DNA of 64,000 nucleotides from Clostridiales bacterium (GTDB lineage: Bacteria; Bacillota; Clostridia; Christensenellales; Borkfalkiaceae), in the NCBI GenBank assembly GCA_015055965.1, contig SVHG01000010.1, positions 1-64,000 on the forward strand. The letters run 5' to 3'. A program made the position numbers and the translations under genes. Positions 35,049 through 43,789 of this stretch are shown here, one piece after another; within the stretch, counting starts at the first letter, position 1, and every line of letters starts with the position of its first letter. The notes under the pieces were generated by a model. That model saw only the letters and a program-made list of their open reading frames with translations, was not told where the DNA came from and ran no database searches.

Positions 35049-35927
35049 GTGAATTGTTATAATTGTGGCTCTAAAAGGCTTGTGTGTGATAAAAAAGCAG
35101 ATAGCTACGTTTGCTTGGACTGTAATTACGTTTACCCCAAGCAGTATTTCTTTATTTCTCATTCACATGAGGATATAGAAAAGGTTAGAATAATAAGAAA
35201 CACTATAGAAGAAACCTTTTTTTACGAGCCTATTTTGTTTTTCTTAAAATGCTTATCTAACGAGCAAGAGCTTAATCAACTTATTAAGCGTGAAATCTAT
35301 GAAAGGATTTGGTTTATTTACTGCAAAAGCGAAAAAGCAGAAAAATCACAATACGTTCAGTTTGAAAGAAATTATATAAAAGAGCTTATTCACGGCGGTA
35401 AAAAGATAAATATAATAGAAATTGATATTGACAAGTATGAAATTTGGGATAGCGCTTGCTCAGATTATATAAGGGAACAAGTAGTTTATAAAATTAAAAA
35501 AACAAACGTGTTTTTATCTTACACTCAAGATACCTATAAAAAAGCCTATGCTATACGTGAAGAGCTTGTAAATAATAATTTTAGCTGTTTTTTTGATTTA
35601 AATAATTTAACTACAAGCGGTAGTTGGTTTGAAAGCGTATCCTCTCAAATTAAAAAAACCGCCTATAAAAACGGTGCGTTGCTGGCTATTTTTTCTTTAG
35701 ATAGCTTAAATAGCTTATATTTTACAGAGGAAATTAAGGGCGCTATTTTTAATAACGGATTAATAGTTCCCGTGCTTTACGCCAAAAAAAAAGAAGAGCT
35801 TGAAGCTTTATTGGAAGGCGTTTCAACAAGGTTTCCTCAAATAAACTTAACCAAGGCCTTTTTTATAACTGACGAAAATTTTGAAAGCGCAAAAAAGCAA
35901 ATTTGTGAATACCTTTTAAATTATTAA
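35049..35927 (+). CDS. Zinc-ribbon protein with two TIR-like domains
   Basis: A 292-aa protein, GTG start 7 nt after a GGAGG site. An N-terminal zinc ribbon uses C3/C6 and C22/C25. The first TIR-like domain (~32-150) opens YFFISHSHEDIEKVRIIRN. The second (~155-290) opens NVFLSYTQDTYKKAYAIREE and continues SCFFDLNNLTTSGSWF. Both keep a Glu (in YVQFE and YFTEE) near the place of the catalytic Glu of TIR NADases. Bacterial TIR proteins often act in phage defence, making signals from or depleting NAD+; others are virulence or scaffold proteins. No partner effector is next to it, so the role is open. The downstream gene is a tRNA methyltransferase 12 nt away. Confidence 0.75.
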   Translation: MNCYNCGSKRLVCDKKADSYVCLDCNYVYPKQYFFISHSHEDIEKVRIIRNTIEETFFYEPILFFLKCLSNEQELNQLIKREIYERIWFIYCKSEKAEKSQYVQFERNYIKELIHGGKKINIIEIDIDKYEIWDSACSDYIREQVVYKIKKTNVFLSYTQDTYKKAYAIREELVNNNFSCFFDLNNLTTSGSWFESVSSQIKKTAYKNGALLAIFSLDSLNSLYFTEEIKGAIFNNGLIVPVLYAKKKEELEALLEGVSTRFPQINLTKAFFITDENFESAKKQICEYLLNY

Positions 35928-35939
35928 TGGAAAAATCGT

Positions 35940-36626
35940 ATGCAAGAAATATTTGAAATAACAGAAGATTTAATGCTTAACAATTTAAAAATCGTTCAAG
36001 ATAAGCGCTATTACCGCTTCACCTCGGATAGTATTTTGCTTTCCCGCTTTGCATCTTGTAAAAAGGGGGAAAGGGTAGCAGATTTTTGCGCGGGTAGCGG
36101 TGTAGTCGGGCTTCATTATTACGGCTTGAATATGCCAAGGGTAAAAAGCGTTACTCTTTTTGAGCTTCAAGAAGAGCTTTGCAATCTTGCAAAAAAGAGT
36201 ATTGCTATTAACCGTTTAGAAGATAAGTTTACCCTAGTTCAAGGCAAGCTTCAGCAGGCAGATAAGTCTTTAAACGGAAGCTTTTCTTTAGTGCTTTGCA
36301 ACCCGCCTTATAAGAAAAAGGATAGTGGGGAACAAAATTTAGAAAGGCATATTGCAATATGTCGCCACGAATGCGAAATAACTCAAGAAGAGATTGTTGC
36401 AACTGCGTTTAGGTTGCTTGCGCCCGGAGGAAGAATTTGTATATGTCAGCGTATAGAGCGATTAACAGACCTTATTTGTGATTTGCGCAAGTATAAATTA
36501 GAGCCCAGTAGGATTGTAAACGTAAGAACGAAGAAGGGTGATCCCTATCTTGTAATGATAGAAGCAACCAAAAATAAAAAACCGCAGTTAAAGGTTTTAA
36601 AGGAAATTATAAACGGAGAAAATTAA
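35940..36626 (+). CDS. tRNA1(Val) A37 N6-methyltransferase-like protein (TrmN6/YfiC type)
   Basis: A 228-aa Rossmann-fold methyltransferase. It has an SAM-binding loop ADFCAGSGVVGL (~residues 42-53) and the N6-adenine motif NPPY in LCNPPYKKK (~120). An N-terminal stretch with RFTSDSILLSRF matches the YfiC/TrmN6 family. It is expected to methylate N6 of an adenine in tRNA. Its stop overlaps the start of rsmI (TAATG), and this pairing with rsmI is common in Firmicutes, which supports the call. Confidence 0.88.
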   Translation: MQEIFEITEDLMLNNLKIVQDKRYYRFTSDSILLSRFASCKKGERVADFCAGSGVVGLHYYGLNMPRVKSVTLFELQEELCNLAKKSIAINRLEDKFTLVQGKLQQADKSLNGSFSLVLCNPPYKKKDSGEQNLERHIAICRHECEITQEEIVATAFRLLAPGGRICICQRIERLTDLICDLRKYKLEPSRIVNVRTKKGDPYLVMIEATKNKKPQLKVLKEIINGEN

Positions 36627-37432
36627 TGCTATACGTAGTAGGAACGCCAATAGGTAATTTAAAGGATATAACCTATCGCGCGGTAGAGGTTTTAAAGGAA
36701 GTTGATGAAATTGCTTGCGAGGATACTCGCCACACCTTAAAGCTCTTAAACGCATACGATATTAAAAAGCCACTTTTTGCATATCATAAGTTTAACGAAA
36801 GGTCCGCCGGGGAGGCTTTAATAAAAAAATTGCAAGAGGGTAAAAATATTGCTCTCGTTAGCGACGCGGGTATGCCACTTATTTCAGACCCCGGTAATCT
36901 GCTTGTAAAAATGCTTGTGGAAGCAAATCAGCCCTTTACCGTAATTCCCGGGCCAACCGCCTTCGTGTGTGGGCTTATTATGAGTGGGCTTTTAGATTAC
37001 AGGTTTTCTTTCGTGGGCTTTTTACCCGAAAAAAATAGTGAAAGAAGGGCGTTACTAGAAAGCTTTAAGGATTGCGATCATCCCACCGTATTTTATTGCG
37101 CCCCGCACGACGTTAACGAAACGGTTAAGAGTATATACAAGGTGTTTGGTAACCGTAAAGCTTGCGCCGTTAGGGAAATAACCAAGGCGTTTGAGCAAAG
37201 GGAAGAATTTTTTCTTGAAGAAGGCTATCTGGGTGAAACGCGCGGTGAATTCGTTATAATAGTAGATAAAGCGCCGGAAAGAGAAAAGAGCTTTGAAATG
37301 TCCGTTAACGAGCATATAGACCACTTTATTAAGCAAGGATTAAGTAAAAAAGAGGCCATAAAAGCGGTTGCGAAGGAACGTGGCGTTCATAAAAACGAAA
37401 TATATAAATACACCCTTTCGGAGGAAGAATAA
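36626..37432 (+). CDS. rsmI: 16S rRNA (cytidine-1402 2'-O)-methyltransferase
   Basis: A 268-aa tetrapyrrole-methylase-fold enzyme. The N terminus LYVVGTPIGNLKDITYRAVE is diagnostic, followed by CEDTRHTLKLL, a VSDAGMPLISDPG motif near 85 and PGPTAFVCGL near 108. It 2'-O-methylates C1402 in the ribosomal P site. It overlaps the previous gene at TAATG and the next gene in the same way, so the three genes are translationally coupled. Confidence 0.95.
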   Translation: MLYVVGTPIGNLKDITYRAVEVLKEVDEIACEDTRHTLKLLNAYDIKKPLFAYHKFNERSAGEALIKKLQEGKNIALVSDAGMPLISDPGNLLVKMLVEANQPFTVIPGPTAFVCGLIMSGLLDYRFSFVGFLPEKNSERRALLESFKDCDHPTVFYCAPHDVNETVKSIYKVFGNRKACAVREITKAFEQREEFFLEEGYLGETRGEFVIIVDKAPEREKSFEMSVNEHIDHFIKQGLSKKEAIKAVAKERGVHKNEIYKYTLSEEE

Positions 37433-38049
37433 TGAAGGTTTTACTGTTAAACGGCAGTCCTAATAAAAACGGCACTACCTATATTGCATTAAACGAAATG
37501 AAAAAGGTTTTTGATGGCGAAGGAATAGAAAGCGAAATTATTCACGTTGGAAATAAGGTAATTCGCGGATGTATGGATTGCGGTTATTGCAGAACTCATT
37601 CCTCTTGCGCCTTTAAGGATGACTGCGTGGATGAAATTGCCACGAAATTTGAAAATGCAGATGGATTAGTAGTTGGCTCGCCTGTATATTACGCTTCTGC
37701 AAACGCAACCTTAGTTGCTCTTTTAGACAGACTTTTTCACGGCTACCACTTTGAAAAGAGAATGAAGGTAGGCGCTTCAGTTGCCTGCGCAAGAAGGGGC
37801 GGAATAACCGCAACGCACGATCAGCTTAATAAGTATTTTACGATAAGCGGTATGCCTATTGCTTCAGGTCAGTATTGGAACGGGCTTCACGGCTATGCTG
37901 AATTAGCTCATCAAGATAAAGAGGGCTTACAGCAAATGCGCACCTTGGCAAATAATATGAGCTTTTTATTAAAGAGCATAGAGCTTGGTAAGAAGCAGTT
38001 TGGCTTGCCGGAGCAAGAGCCTAAGCAAATGACTAATTTTAATAGATAG
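37432..38049 (+). CDS. Iron-sulfur flavoprotein, NADPH-dependent FMN reductase family
   Basis: A 205-aa flavodoxin-like protein. The FMN phosphate loop is NGSPNKNGTTYIAL at 7-20. A compact cysteine cluster C47-x2-C50-x2-C53-x5-C59 matches the 4Fe-4S motif of iron-sulfur flavoproteins of anaerobes. The stretch GSPVYYASANATLVALLDR near 80 is typical of the family. It likely shuttles electrons or detoxifies oxidants; the partner is unknown. It is translationally coupled to rsmI (GGAGG then TAATG). Confidence 0.88.
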   Translation: MKVLLLNGSPNKNGTTYIALNEMKKVFDGEGIESEIIHVGNKVIRGCMDCGYCRTHSSCAFKDDCVDEIATKFENADGLVVGSPVYYASANATLVALLDRLFHGYHFEKRMKVGASVACARRGGITATHDQLNKYFTISGMPIASGQYWNGLHGYAELAHQDKEGLQQMRTLANNMSFLLKSIELGKKQFGLPEQEPKQMTNFNR

Positions 38050-38116
38050 ATTCCCGTTCGTTCAATTTGAAAACGGGCGCGCGGTCAAATAATTTTTAAC
38101 GATAGAATAAGAAAGG

Positions 38117-38153
38117 AGCGGTTAAGTCGAAAGATAAAACCGCTTATTTTTTT
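38117..38153 (+). terminator. Intrinsic terminator after the flavoprotein operon
   Basis: AGCGGTT and AACCGCT form the stem, followed by a strong T-run (38145-38153). Confidence 0.8.
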
Positions 38154-38257
38154 AGTAGCCTCTAATTAATTTTTTCACAATAGCTATCCTAAGAATAACA
38201 AGTCCTACGTTAAGGGTAAAAAGACTAATTTTGTCTATATTTTAACAAATATTCCTA

Positions 38258-38286
38258 TTGACTTAACTAAAGTTAAGGGGTAAAAT
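38258..38286 (+). promoter_or_regulatory. Promoter with a palindromic operator in the spacer
   Basis: TTGACT, 17 nt, TAAAAT, about 100 nt before the start of the phosphoesterase lipoprotein. The spacer holds CTTAACT-AA-AGTTAAG (38262-38277), a perfect 7-2-7 palindrome overlapping the -35 edge, so a bound dimer would block RNA polymerase. Confidence 0.75.
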
Positions 38287-38385
38287 AGAGTTAAAGTAGC
38301 AAAGCTATTTTATACGGAGCTTTTATTAAGGAAAAATAAAAGAAAACCGTAAAGTTAAAAAGATCAGGTAAAGGAAGGAAAAACT

Positions 38386-41300
38386 ATGAAAGTTAATCGT
38401 AAATTATTAGTTTTGGTAGCAATATTTACTCTTTCATTTCTTTGCGCGTGTGGCGGTGGACATACTCACGAATTTTCATCTGAGTTTTCAACCGATAAAA
38501 CGCACCATTGGTTTGAATGTAAGTGCAAGGAAAGAAGTGAATATGAAGAGCACGCTTGGGATGATGGACAAATAACCGTACAGCCCACAGCAGAAAGTGA
38601 AGGTCAAATGGAATATACCTGTACCGTTTGTTCTTACAAAAAAACTGAAAGCATAGAAAAGCTACAGCATTCACACTCTTTTAGTGCAATACCCTTTGAC
38701 GAGCAGCTCCACTTAATGAAGTGCGAATGCGGTGAAGAAGGGGAAAAGGTAGCGCATACTTGGGATAAGGGAGTTGTAACAACACCCGCTACCGAGGAGC
38801 AAACGGGTATTAAAACCTATACCTGTACCGAATGCGCTTACGAAAAAACGGAGGTTATAGAAAAATTACCCCACGTTCACGATTATAGCGTAAAAGTGTT
38901 TAGCGACGAGCATTCACATATTATGAAGTGCGAATGCGGTAAAGAGGAAGAAGCAAGCCAGCATACTTGGGATGACGGCGTTGTAACTACCCCCGCCACC
39001 GAGGTTCAAACGGGCATTAAAACCTATACCTGTACCGATTGCGGACGCAAATCAACCCAAAATATAGAAAGCTCAAGGGCTAACGGCTTATCCTTCTTGC
39101 AGTCAACCCATTACAGACTTTCCGATAAGCTTCACGCAACCCCATTAACCTTAGAAGCAGAAATTAAAATTGCTTCCGGTTTAACGGGCAGAGCGGGTAT
39201 GGTTTTTGCAAACTATTACGGAATAAGACAGGATTGGGTTTTTGAAATTCACGAAAACGGTATTCCCAGATTTTATTATTCAGATATTGGCGGAAACGTA
39301 AGAGATTTAAGATTTAGTAACGTAGACGTAAGAACGGGCGATTGGCTACATATAGCGCTCACTTTTGACTACGTAGGTGGAAAAATTTCTTTATATCTTA
39401 ACGGTATACTTGCTCAAACCTTACCCTGTACGTACGACCTTGCTAAGGACGTTACCAGATATCAATTCGTAGTTGGTGGCGATAACAGAAGTAATAACGG
39501 TGTTTATTTTAGAGGTCAAATTCGCTCCGTTACCGCTTATGCAGACGTTAGAACGGCAGACGAAATTGAACGTTCTGCTACCTACGGCGCAAACCTATAC
39601 GCAGACGATATTATTCTTTCTTATTTGTTAAATGAAAACAGCGCAGAGAGCGATATTCACGATTTAACGGGTAACGGATATATCATTCAAAAGGAATGGC
39701 TAGATAGTAACGAGGTAGAGCTTGATTACGCATATTCGTTTGCGGTAGTTGGCGACACTCAATGGCTTTCCAGATATAAGCCCGCTAAAATGGAAAAGCT
39801 TTACGATTGGATAGCTGCAAACGTAGAAGAAAAGAAGATTGCTCACGTGTTCGGGCTTGGCGATATAACTGACGCTTGGAATACTGCCGATAAAGAAAAC
39901 GAATGGATAAGAGCAGAGCAGTATATTTCTAAGCTTAACGGCGTAGTTCCCTATTCTTTAGTTCGCGGAAACCACGACGAAAGTAAATATTTTAATAAAT
40001 ACTTTGCAACTGAAAGCTACAAGAGTCAGTTCGACGGCTTTATGGTTGAAGGGGATATTAGAAACAGTTACAGAGAGTTCACTATCGGCACTACCGATTA
40101 TCTATTTATAACTCTAGACTACGGAGCAAGTGATGAAATTCTTGCTTGGGCAAATAGCGTAGTTTTAAAATATCCTAACCACAGGGTAGTAGTTACCACC
40201 CACGCATACCACGGTTACGACGGCGGTCACCTTTGCGCCGATAACGTTCAAAGTAGCGGTAATATTAAGCCTTCAACGGACGTTGATACCAGCGTTGGTG
40301 ATAATGCAGGTAGGGAATATAACAACGGCTTACAAATTTGGGAAAAATTCGTTTCACTTCATCCCAACATCTTCCTTGTTATGAGCGGTCATACTCCTTT
40401 AGAGGACGTATTCGTGCTTCAAACGGAGGGCGTTCACGGTAACACCGTAACTCAAATGCTTATAGATCCCCAATGGATGGATCCCCAAAAGGACGGCGTT
40501 GGTATGGTATGTATGCTATACTTTAGTGAAGACGGCAAGCAAATGGAGGTTGAATGGATTTGTACCGATACCGGCAAATATTACAAGGAACAAAATCAAT
40601 TTGCCCTTGATTTTACAGAATGCTTAAAGGGTACGAAGCACGATTTCGCTTTATTGCATAATGAAAATATTCACTATTACGAGTGTGAATGCGGTTACCT
40701 TTACGGCGAAGAAGCTCACTCCTTTGACGGTGGCGTTATAAATGCAGACGGATTAGTGGAATATACCTGTGAATGCGGTTATAAGAGAATTACTTCCACA
40801 ACTAACGATCCCGTTGCGCTTGAAGTTCAGGCTTTAGCTGAAAAATACTTTAATAACGGTAAGTATTACAGAAGCGTTACTGTAAACGGCGAAAGCACTA
40901 TCTCTTACTTTAACGGCGATAAGTTCTGGGGCGCAGACGCAAGCGATTACCAGCTTACTGAAGGTTATTTAACCTTATACGATATCGTAATGGGTAAGTT
41001 TGGCGATCTTAAGCTTGACCTTGGCTGGAACGGCTATAACGGCGTTTATACGTCACTTAACGCAGACGTTATTAAGGGATTTAGAGCGTTTGCTCTATCT
41101 TCAAAGGATATTAGCTCTTCAGATATTACCAAGGTAACCCTTGAAGATAACGGCTTACAGCTTATTATTAAGCTTTGGGAAGGCGAAAGCCTTGCTATTG
41201 AAGCTATCGTTGGTCAATACGCAAGCTTTAACCTAGTTAACCACAAGGGCGAAAGCCTTGGCGTTATTAGTATTGCCCCTGATGAAGAAGGCTTCTGCAA

Positions 41301-42252
41301 GTTCGTAGCGCCCGCAAAGGATGGCTTAGTTGCAGAATACGCGCATTTCACCTTAAACGTTAAGCACGATAAGCTAGAAAAAACGGTATACTATTCTGAA
41401 ATTGACGTTTGGAACGGCTCTTCAGTAAGCGAAGCTCTTTTAGGCTCAGGAACGCAAGATGATCCTTATCTGGTTCAAAGTGGTGCAGATTTAGCTTATA
41501 TTGCAAAGGTTGTTAACGAAGCTACTGCAGGCGCTGCTAATTTTAAGGGTAACTACTTTAAAATGACCAAGAGCATTGATCTTAACGGTAATCAATTACT
41601 AATCGGCTCTTACTCTGCAGGTACGGTATTCCACGGCTATTTCGACGGCAACCATTGTGTAGTAAAGGGCATAAACGCAACTCAATCATTGTTCGGTATG
41701 CTTAAAGACGGCTATATTAAGAATTTAAGCGTATACGGCACGGTTACCACTACCGAAAACAAGGGCGTTGCCGGCTTGCTTTCTTACGCATCAAACGCAA
41801 CGGTAGAAAACGTAACTAACTACGTAAACGTTACCGGTATTCAGCAGGTAGCAGGCGTTATAGGTTGGTTAGAAATGAACACCTCTACTTACGTAAAGAA
41901 TTGTGTAAATTACGGTAATATAAACGCAACGAGTTACCAAATTGGCGGTATAGCAGGCTTTGCAAAGGGTAATATTATGGATTGTACTAACTTTGGTAAC
42001 GTAACCAGCACGGGTAACGGCTACGTTGGCGGTATTGGTGGCGCTACCTTAAATTCCCCTGACGTTCGCTCTAACTGCGTAAACTACGGTAACGTTCAGG
42101 GAACTAACTACGTTGGCGGTGTATTTGGTCAAATTAACAACACCACCTCTGACTGCTACGGCTACGGAAAGGTTACTGCAACAAACGGCACTAACGTTGG
42201 CGAAGTAGTTGGTCACGGCGCATCTTACTTGGTTTATACGGAAATAGAATAA
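38386..42252 (+). CDS. 1288-aa lipoprotein: Cys/His repeats, LamG-like, metallophosphoesterase, GLUG-like repeats
   Basis: Lipoprotein signal with anchor Cys20 or Cys22 (FLCAC). Residues ~25-225 hold three repeats with paired CxC/CxxC and conserved His/Trp (types KCECG and YTCTxC). A laminin-G/concanavalin-like domain follows (~230-420). A calcineurin-type phosphoesterase spans ~450-720, with GDTQ, GLGDITDAW, GNHDE, a TTHAYHG stretch and MSGHTP. A fourth Cys repeat lies near 760. After a beta region (~800-1010) come GLUG-like repeats (about 1050-1285: GVAGLLSYAS, GVIGWLEM, GGIAGFAKG, GGIGGATL, GGVFGQI). It is probably a surface enzyme that cleaves phosphate esters while holding a polymer. The mix of domains in one chain is unusual. 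Confidence 0.8.
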   Translation: MKVNRKLLVLVAIFTLSFLCACGGGHTHEFSSEFSTDKTHHWFECKCKERSEYEEHAWDDGQITVQPTAESEGQMEYTCTVCSYKKTESIEKLQHSHSFSAIPFDEQLHLMKCECGEEGEKVAHTWDKGVVTTPATEEQTGIKTYTCTECAYEKTEVIEKLPHVHDYSVKVFSDEHSHIMKCECGKEEEASQHTWDDGVVTTPATEVQTGIKTYTCTDCGRKSTQNIESSRANGLSFLQSTHYRLSDKLHATPLTLEAEIKIASGLTGRAGMVFANYYGIRQDWVFEIHENGIPRFYYSDIGGNVRDLRFSNVDVRTGDWLHIALTFDYVGGKISLYLNGILAQTLPCTYDLAKDVTRYQFVVGGDNRSNNGVYFRGQIRSVTAYADVRTADEIERSATYGANLYADDIILSYLLNENSAESDIHDLTGNGYIIQKEWLDSNEVELDYAYSFAVVGDTQWLSRYKPAKMEKLYDWIAANVEEKKIAHVFGLGDITDAWNTADKENEWIRAEQYISKLNGVVPYSLVRGNHDESKYFNKYFATESYKSQFDGFMVEGDIRNSYREFTIGTTDYLFITLDYGASDEILAWANSVVLKYPNHRVVVTTHAYHGYDGGHLCADNVQSSGNIKPSTDVDTSVGDNAGREYNNGLQIWEKFVSLHPNIFLVMSGHTPLEDVFVLQTEGVHGNTVTQMLIDPQWMDPQKDGVGMVCMLYFSEDGKQMEVEWICTDTGKYYKEQNQFALDFTECLKGTKHDFALLHNENIHYYECECGYLYGEEAHSFDGGVINADGLVEYTCECGYKRITSTTNDPVALEVQALAEKYFNNGKYYRSVTVNGESTISYFNGDKFWGADASDYQLTEGYLTLYDIVMGKFGDLKLDLGWNGYNGVYTSLNADVIKGFRAFALSSKDISSSDITKVTLEDNGLQLIIKLWEGESLAIEAIVGQYASFNLVNHKGESLGVISIAPDEEGFCKFVAPAKDGLVAEYAHFTLNVKHDKLEKTVYYSEIDVWNGSSVSEALLGSGTQDDPYLVQSGADLAYIAKVVNEATAGAANFKGNYFKMTKSIDLNGNQLLIGSYSAGTVFHGYFDGNHCVVKGINATQSLFGMLKDGYIKNLSVYGTVTTTENKGVAGLLSYASNATVENVTNYVNVTGIQQVAGVIGWLEMNTSTYVKNCVNYGNINATSYQIGGIAGFAKGNIMDCTNFGNVTSTGNGYVGGIGGATLNSPDVRSNCVNYGNVQGTNYVGGVFGQINNTTSDCYGYGKVTATNGTNVGEVVGHGASYLVYTEIE

Positions 42253-42290
42253 CCTTTTGATTAAAAAGTAAAAAATCGGATAATTAATAA

Positions 42291-42324
42291 AAAAAACGGA
42301 AGCCTAAAAACTTCCGTTTTTTTT
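42291..42324 (+). terminator. Intrinsic terminator
   Basis: AAAAAACGGAAG and CTTCCGTTTTTT, 12-bp stem, 8-nt loop, then more T. It ends the phosphoesterase lipoprotein gene. Confidence 0.9.
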
Positions 42325-42334
42325 GTTTAAACGC

Positions 42335-42374
42335 TTGACAGGTCGTATCTTTTTATGATATCATTTTGATATCA
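42335..42374 (+). promoter_or_regulatory. Promoter with tandem TGATATCA operators
   Basis: TTGACA (42335-42340), 18 nt, TATCAT (42359-42364). The palindrome TGATATCA lies at 42356-42363, over the -10 box, and again at 42367-42374, 11 bp apart (one helical turn). The second is part of the longer palindrome ATTTTGATATCAAAAT. This is a strong sign of repressor control of the SPFH gene. Confidence 0.75.
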
Positions 42375-42392
42375 AAATAAAAGGAGTTTTTT

Positions 42393-43421
42393 ATGCAAGA
42401 AAAAATTTATTCTACAAAAAAGAACGGCATGCCCGTTTTAATTGGTACTATTTTATTTCTTATTTTAGGCTTCGTTCTTACCATTGTTTTTGCAATTAAG
42501 AACGAAAATAATCCCGAAGACGTTTTATCTTTGGTTATAGCAATCGTTGGTATGGTAATTATTTTATTCGGTTGGATTCCTCTTATAGGTTTAAGAGTTT
42601 TAAAGCCCAACGAAGCGCTCGTTTTAACGCTATTCGGTAAGTACGTTGGAACTTTAAAGGGTGACGGCTTTTACGCGATTAACCCCTTCTGCGTGGCTTT
42701 TAACCCCGCTGCAACAACCAAGCTAAAGCAAAGCGGTGACGTAGGCTCTACCCCCTCGGTAAGCGTTTCTACCTCAGACGGGGCTACCACCACCGTTGCC
42801 GTTACAGATAAAAAGATATCCTTGAAGGTTATGACCTTAAACAATAATCGCCAAAAGATTAACGACTGTTTAGGTAATCCCATAGAAATAGGCGTTGCCG
42901 TTATGTGGCGAGTTGTTGATACTGCAAAAGCGGTGTTTAACGTTGATAACTATAAGGAATATCTTTCTCTTCAATGTGATTCAGCAGTAAGAAATATCGT
43001 TCGCGTTTACCCGTACGACGTTGCTCCTAACGTTGATACCACCGGTGACGGCGTTGCAGACGAAGGTAGCTTACGCGGTTCAAGTGAGGTTGTTGCAGAA
43101 AGAATTAAACAGGAAATTCAAAGCAAGGTTATAAGCGCCGGTATAGAAATTATTGAAGCGCGCATTACCTATCTTGCTTACGCAACCGAAATTGCTTCAG
43201 TTATGCTTCAGCGTCAGCAGGCTTCTGCTATTATAGATGCAAGAAAAATGATAGTAGACGGCGCTGTTGGTATGGTGGAAATGGCGCTTGATAGATTAAA
43301 AGAAAATGGCGTTATAGAGCTTGATGAAGAAAGAAAGGCTCAAATGGTTTCTAATCTATTGGTAGTTCTTTGCGGTAACCGTGATGCACAACCTGTTGTA
43401 AATTCAGGTAGCTTATACTAA
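42393..43421 (+). CDS. SPFH/Band 7 membrane-associated protein
   Basis: A 342-aa protein with two N-terminal membrane segments (~residues 15-33 and 43-65, the second reaching LIGLRVLKPNEALVLTLFG) followed by an SPFH domain and a helical tail rich in Ala, Arg and Gln (LAYATEIASVMLQRQQASAI). Members (stomatin, prohibitin, flotillin) assemble into large membrane rings and organise proteases or stress responses. It is followed after 1 nt by a small ribbon-helix-helix protein; this pairing is common in Firmicutes. AAGGAG precedes the start. Confidence 0.88.
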   Translation: MQEKIYSTKKNGMPVLIGTILFLILGFVLTIVFAIKNENNPEDVLSLVIAIVGMVIILFGWIPLIGLRVLKPNEALVLTLFGKYVGTLKGDGFYAINPFCVAFNPAATTKLKQSGDVGSTPSVSVSTSDGATTTVAVTDKKISLKVMTLNNNRQKINDCLGNPIEIGVAVMWRVVDTAKAVFNVDNYKEYLSLQCDSAVRNIVRVYPYDVAPNVDTTGDGVADEGSLRGSSEVVAERIKQEIQSKVISAGIEIIEARITYLAYATEIASVMLQRQQASAIIDARKMIVDGAVGMVEMALDRLKENGVIELDEERKAQMVSNLLVVLCGNRDAQPVVNSGSLY

Positions 43422-43422
43422 G

Positions 43423-43620
43423 ATGCCGGCAGATAATAAAAAGCAAGTCCCTTTACGTATTGGGGAAAAACTGTATGAAGATTTATTAAGCTGGGCAGAA
43501 GATGATTTTCGCTCTGTTAACGGGCAAATAGAATATTTACTAACGGAATGCGTTAAGCAACGTAAGAAGAACGGCAGGCACGTTCCCAAGCAATTTGAAG
43601 CAGAAGAAAAAAGAAAATAA
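43423..43620 (+). CDS. Small Arc-type ribbon-helix-helix protein
   Basis: A 65-aa basic protein. QVPLRIGEKLYEDLLSWAED then FRSVNGQIEYLLTECVKQRKK follows the Arc/MetJ pattern of a short beta strand and two helices. RHH proteins bind DNA as dimers. The gene starts 1 nt after the SPFH stop, so the two are co-translated. It could bind the TGATATCA sites at their promoter; that is inference. It has no independent ribosome binding site of note. Confidence 0.78.
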   Translation: MPADNKKQVPLRIGEKLYEDLLSWAEDDFRSVNGQIEYLLTECVKQRKKNGRHVPKQFEAEEKRK

Positions 43621-43627
43621 TAATTTA

Positions 43628-43668
43628 AAAAAGATTGAGGTTGATTTTTATCATTTCTCAATCTTTTT
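43628..43668 (+). terminator. Intrinsic terminator after the SPFH-RHH pair
   Basis: AAAAAGATTGAG and CTCAATCTTTTT form a 12-bp stem with a 17-nt loop. Confidence 0.82.
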
Positions 43669-43689
43669 ACTTATCATATAAAAACTGCT

Positions 43690-43705
43690 GTTAATCGTGC
43701 TATAG
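43690..43705 (+). repeat. Dispersed 16-nt motif, copy 5
   Basis: GTTAATCGTGCTATAG. The flanks AAAACTGCT and GGCGGTTTT can pair over nine positions with G-U pairs, so the motif sits in the loop of a terminator-like hairpin. Confidence 0.75.
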
Positions 43706-43740
43706 GGCGGTTTTAGGGTAAAAAATGATAGTATAAACAA

Positions 43741-43772
43741 AAAAACGAGGCGTTTTTGTGCGCCTCGTTTTT
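43741..43772. terminator. Bidirectional intrinsic terminator
   Basis: AAAAACGAGGCG and CGCCTCGTTTTT, a perfect 12-bp stem with an 8-nt loop. T-runs are present on both strands. It ends the minus-strand phosphodiesterase gene and backs up the plus-strand SPFH terminator. Confidence 0.9.
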
Positions 43773-43789
43773 ACGTGGAATTTAGTTAA

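Larger units (their letters stand above)
38050..38385. other. 336-bp intergenic region with terminator and promoter
   Basis: Contains the hairpin CCCGTT-13-AACGGG (38053-38077), a terminator (38117-38153) and the promoter plus palindrome of the next gene (38258-38286). No gene seen. Confidence 0.7.

Noticed and set aside
35049..35927. Thoeris-type defence system
   Set aside because: TIR-like domains are present but no ThsA-like effector gene is adjacent, so a system name is not justified.
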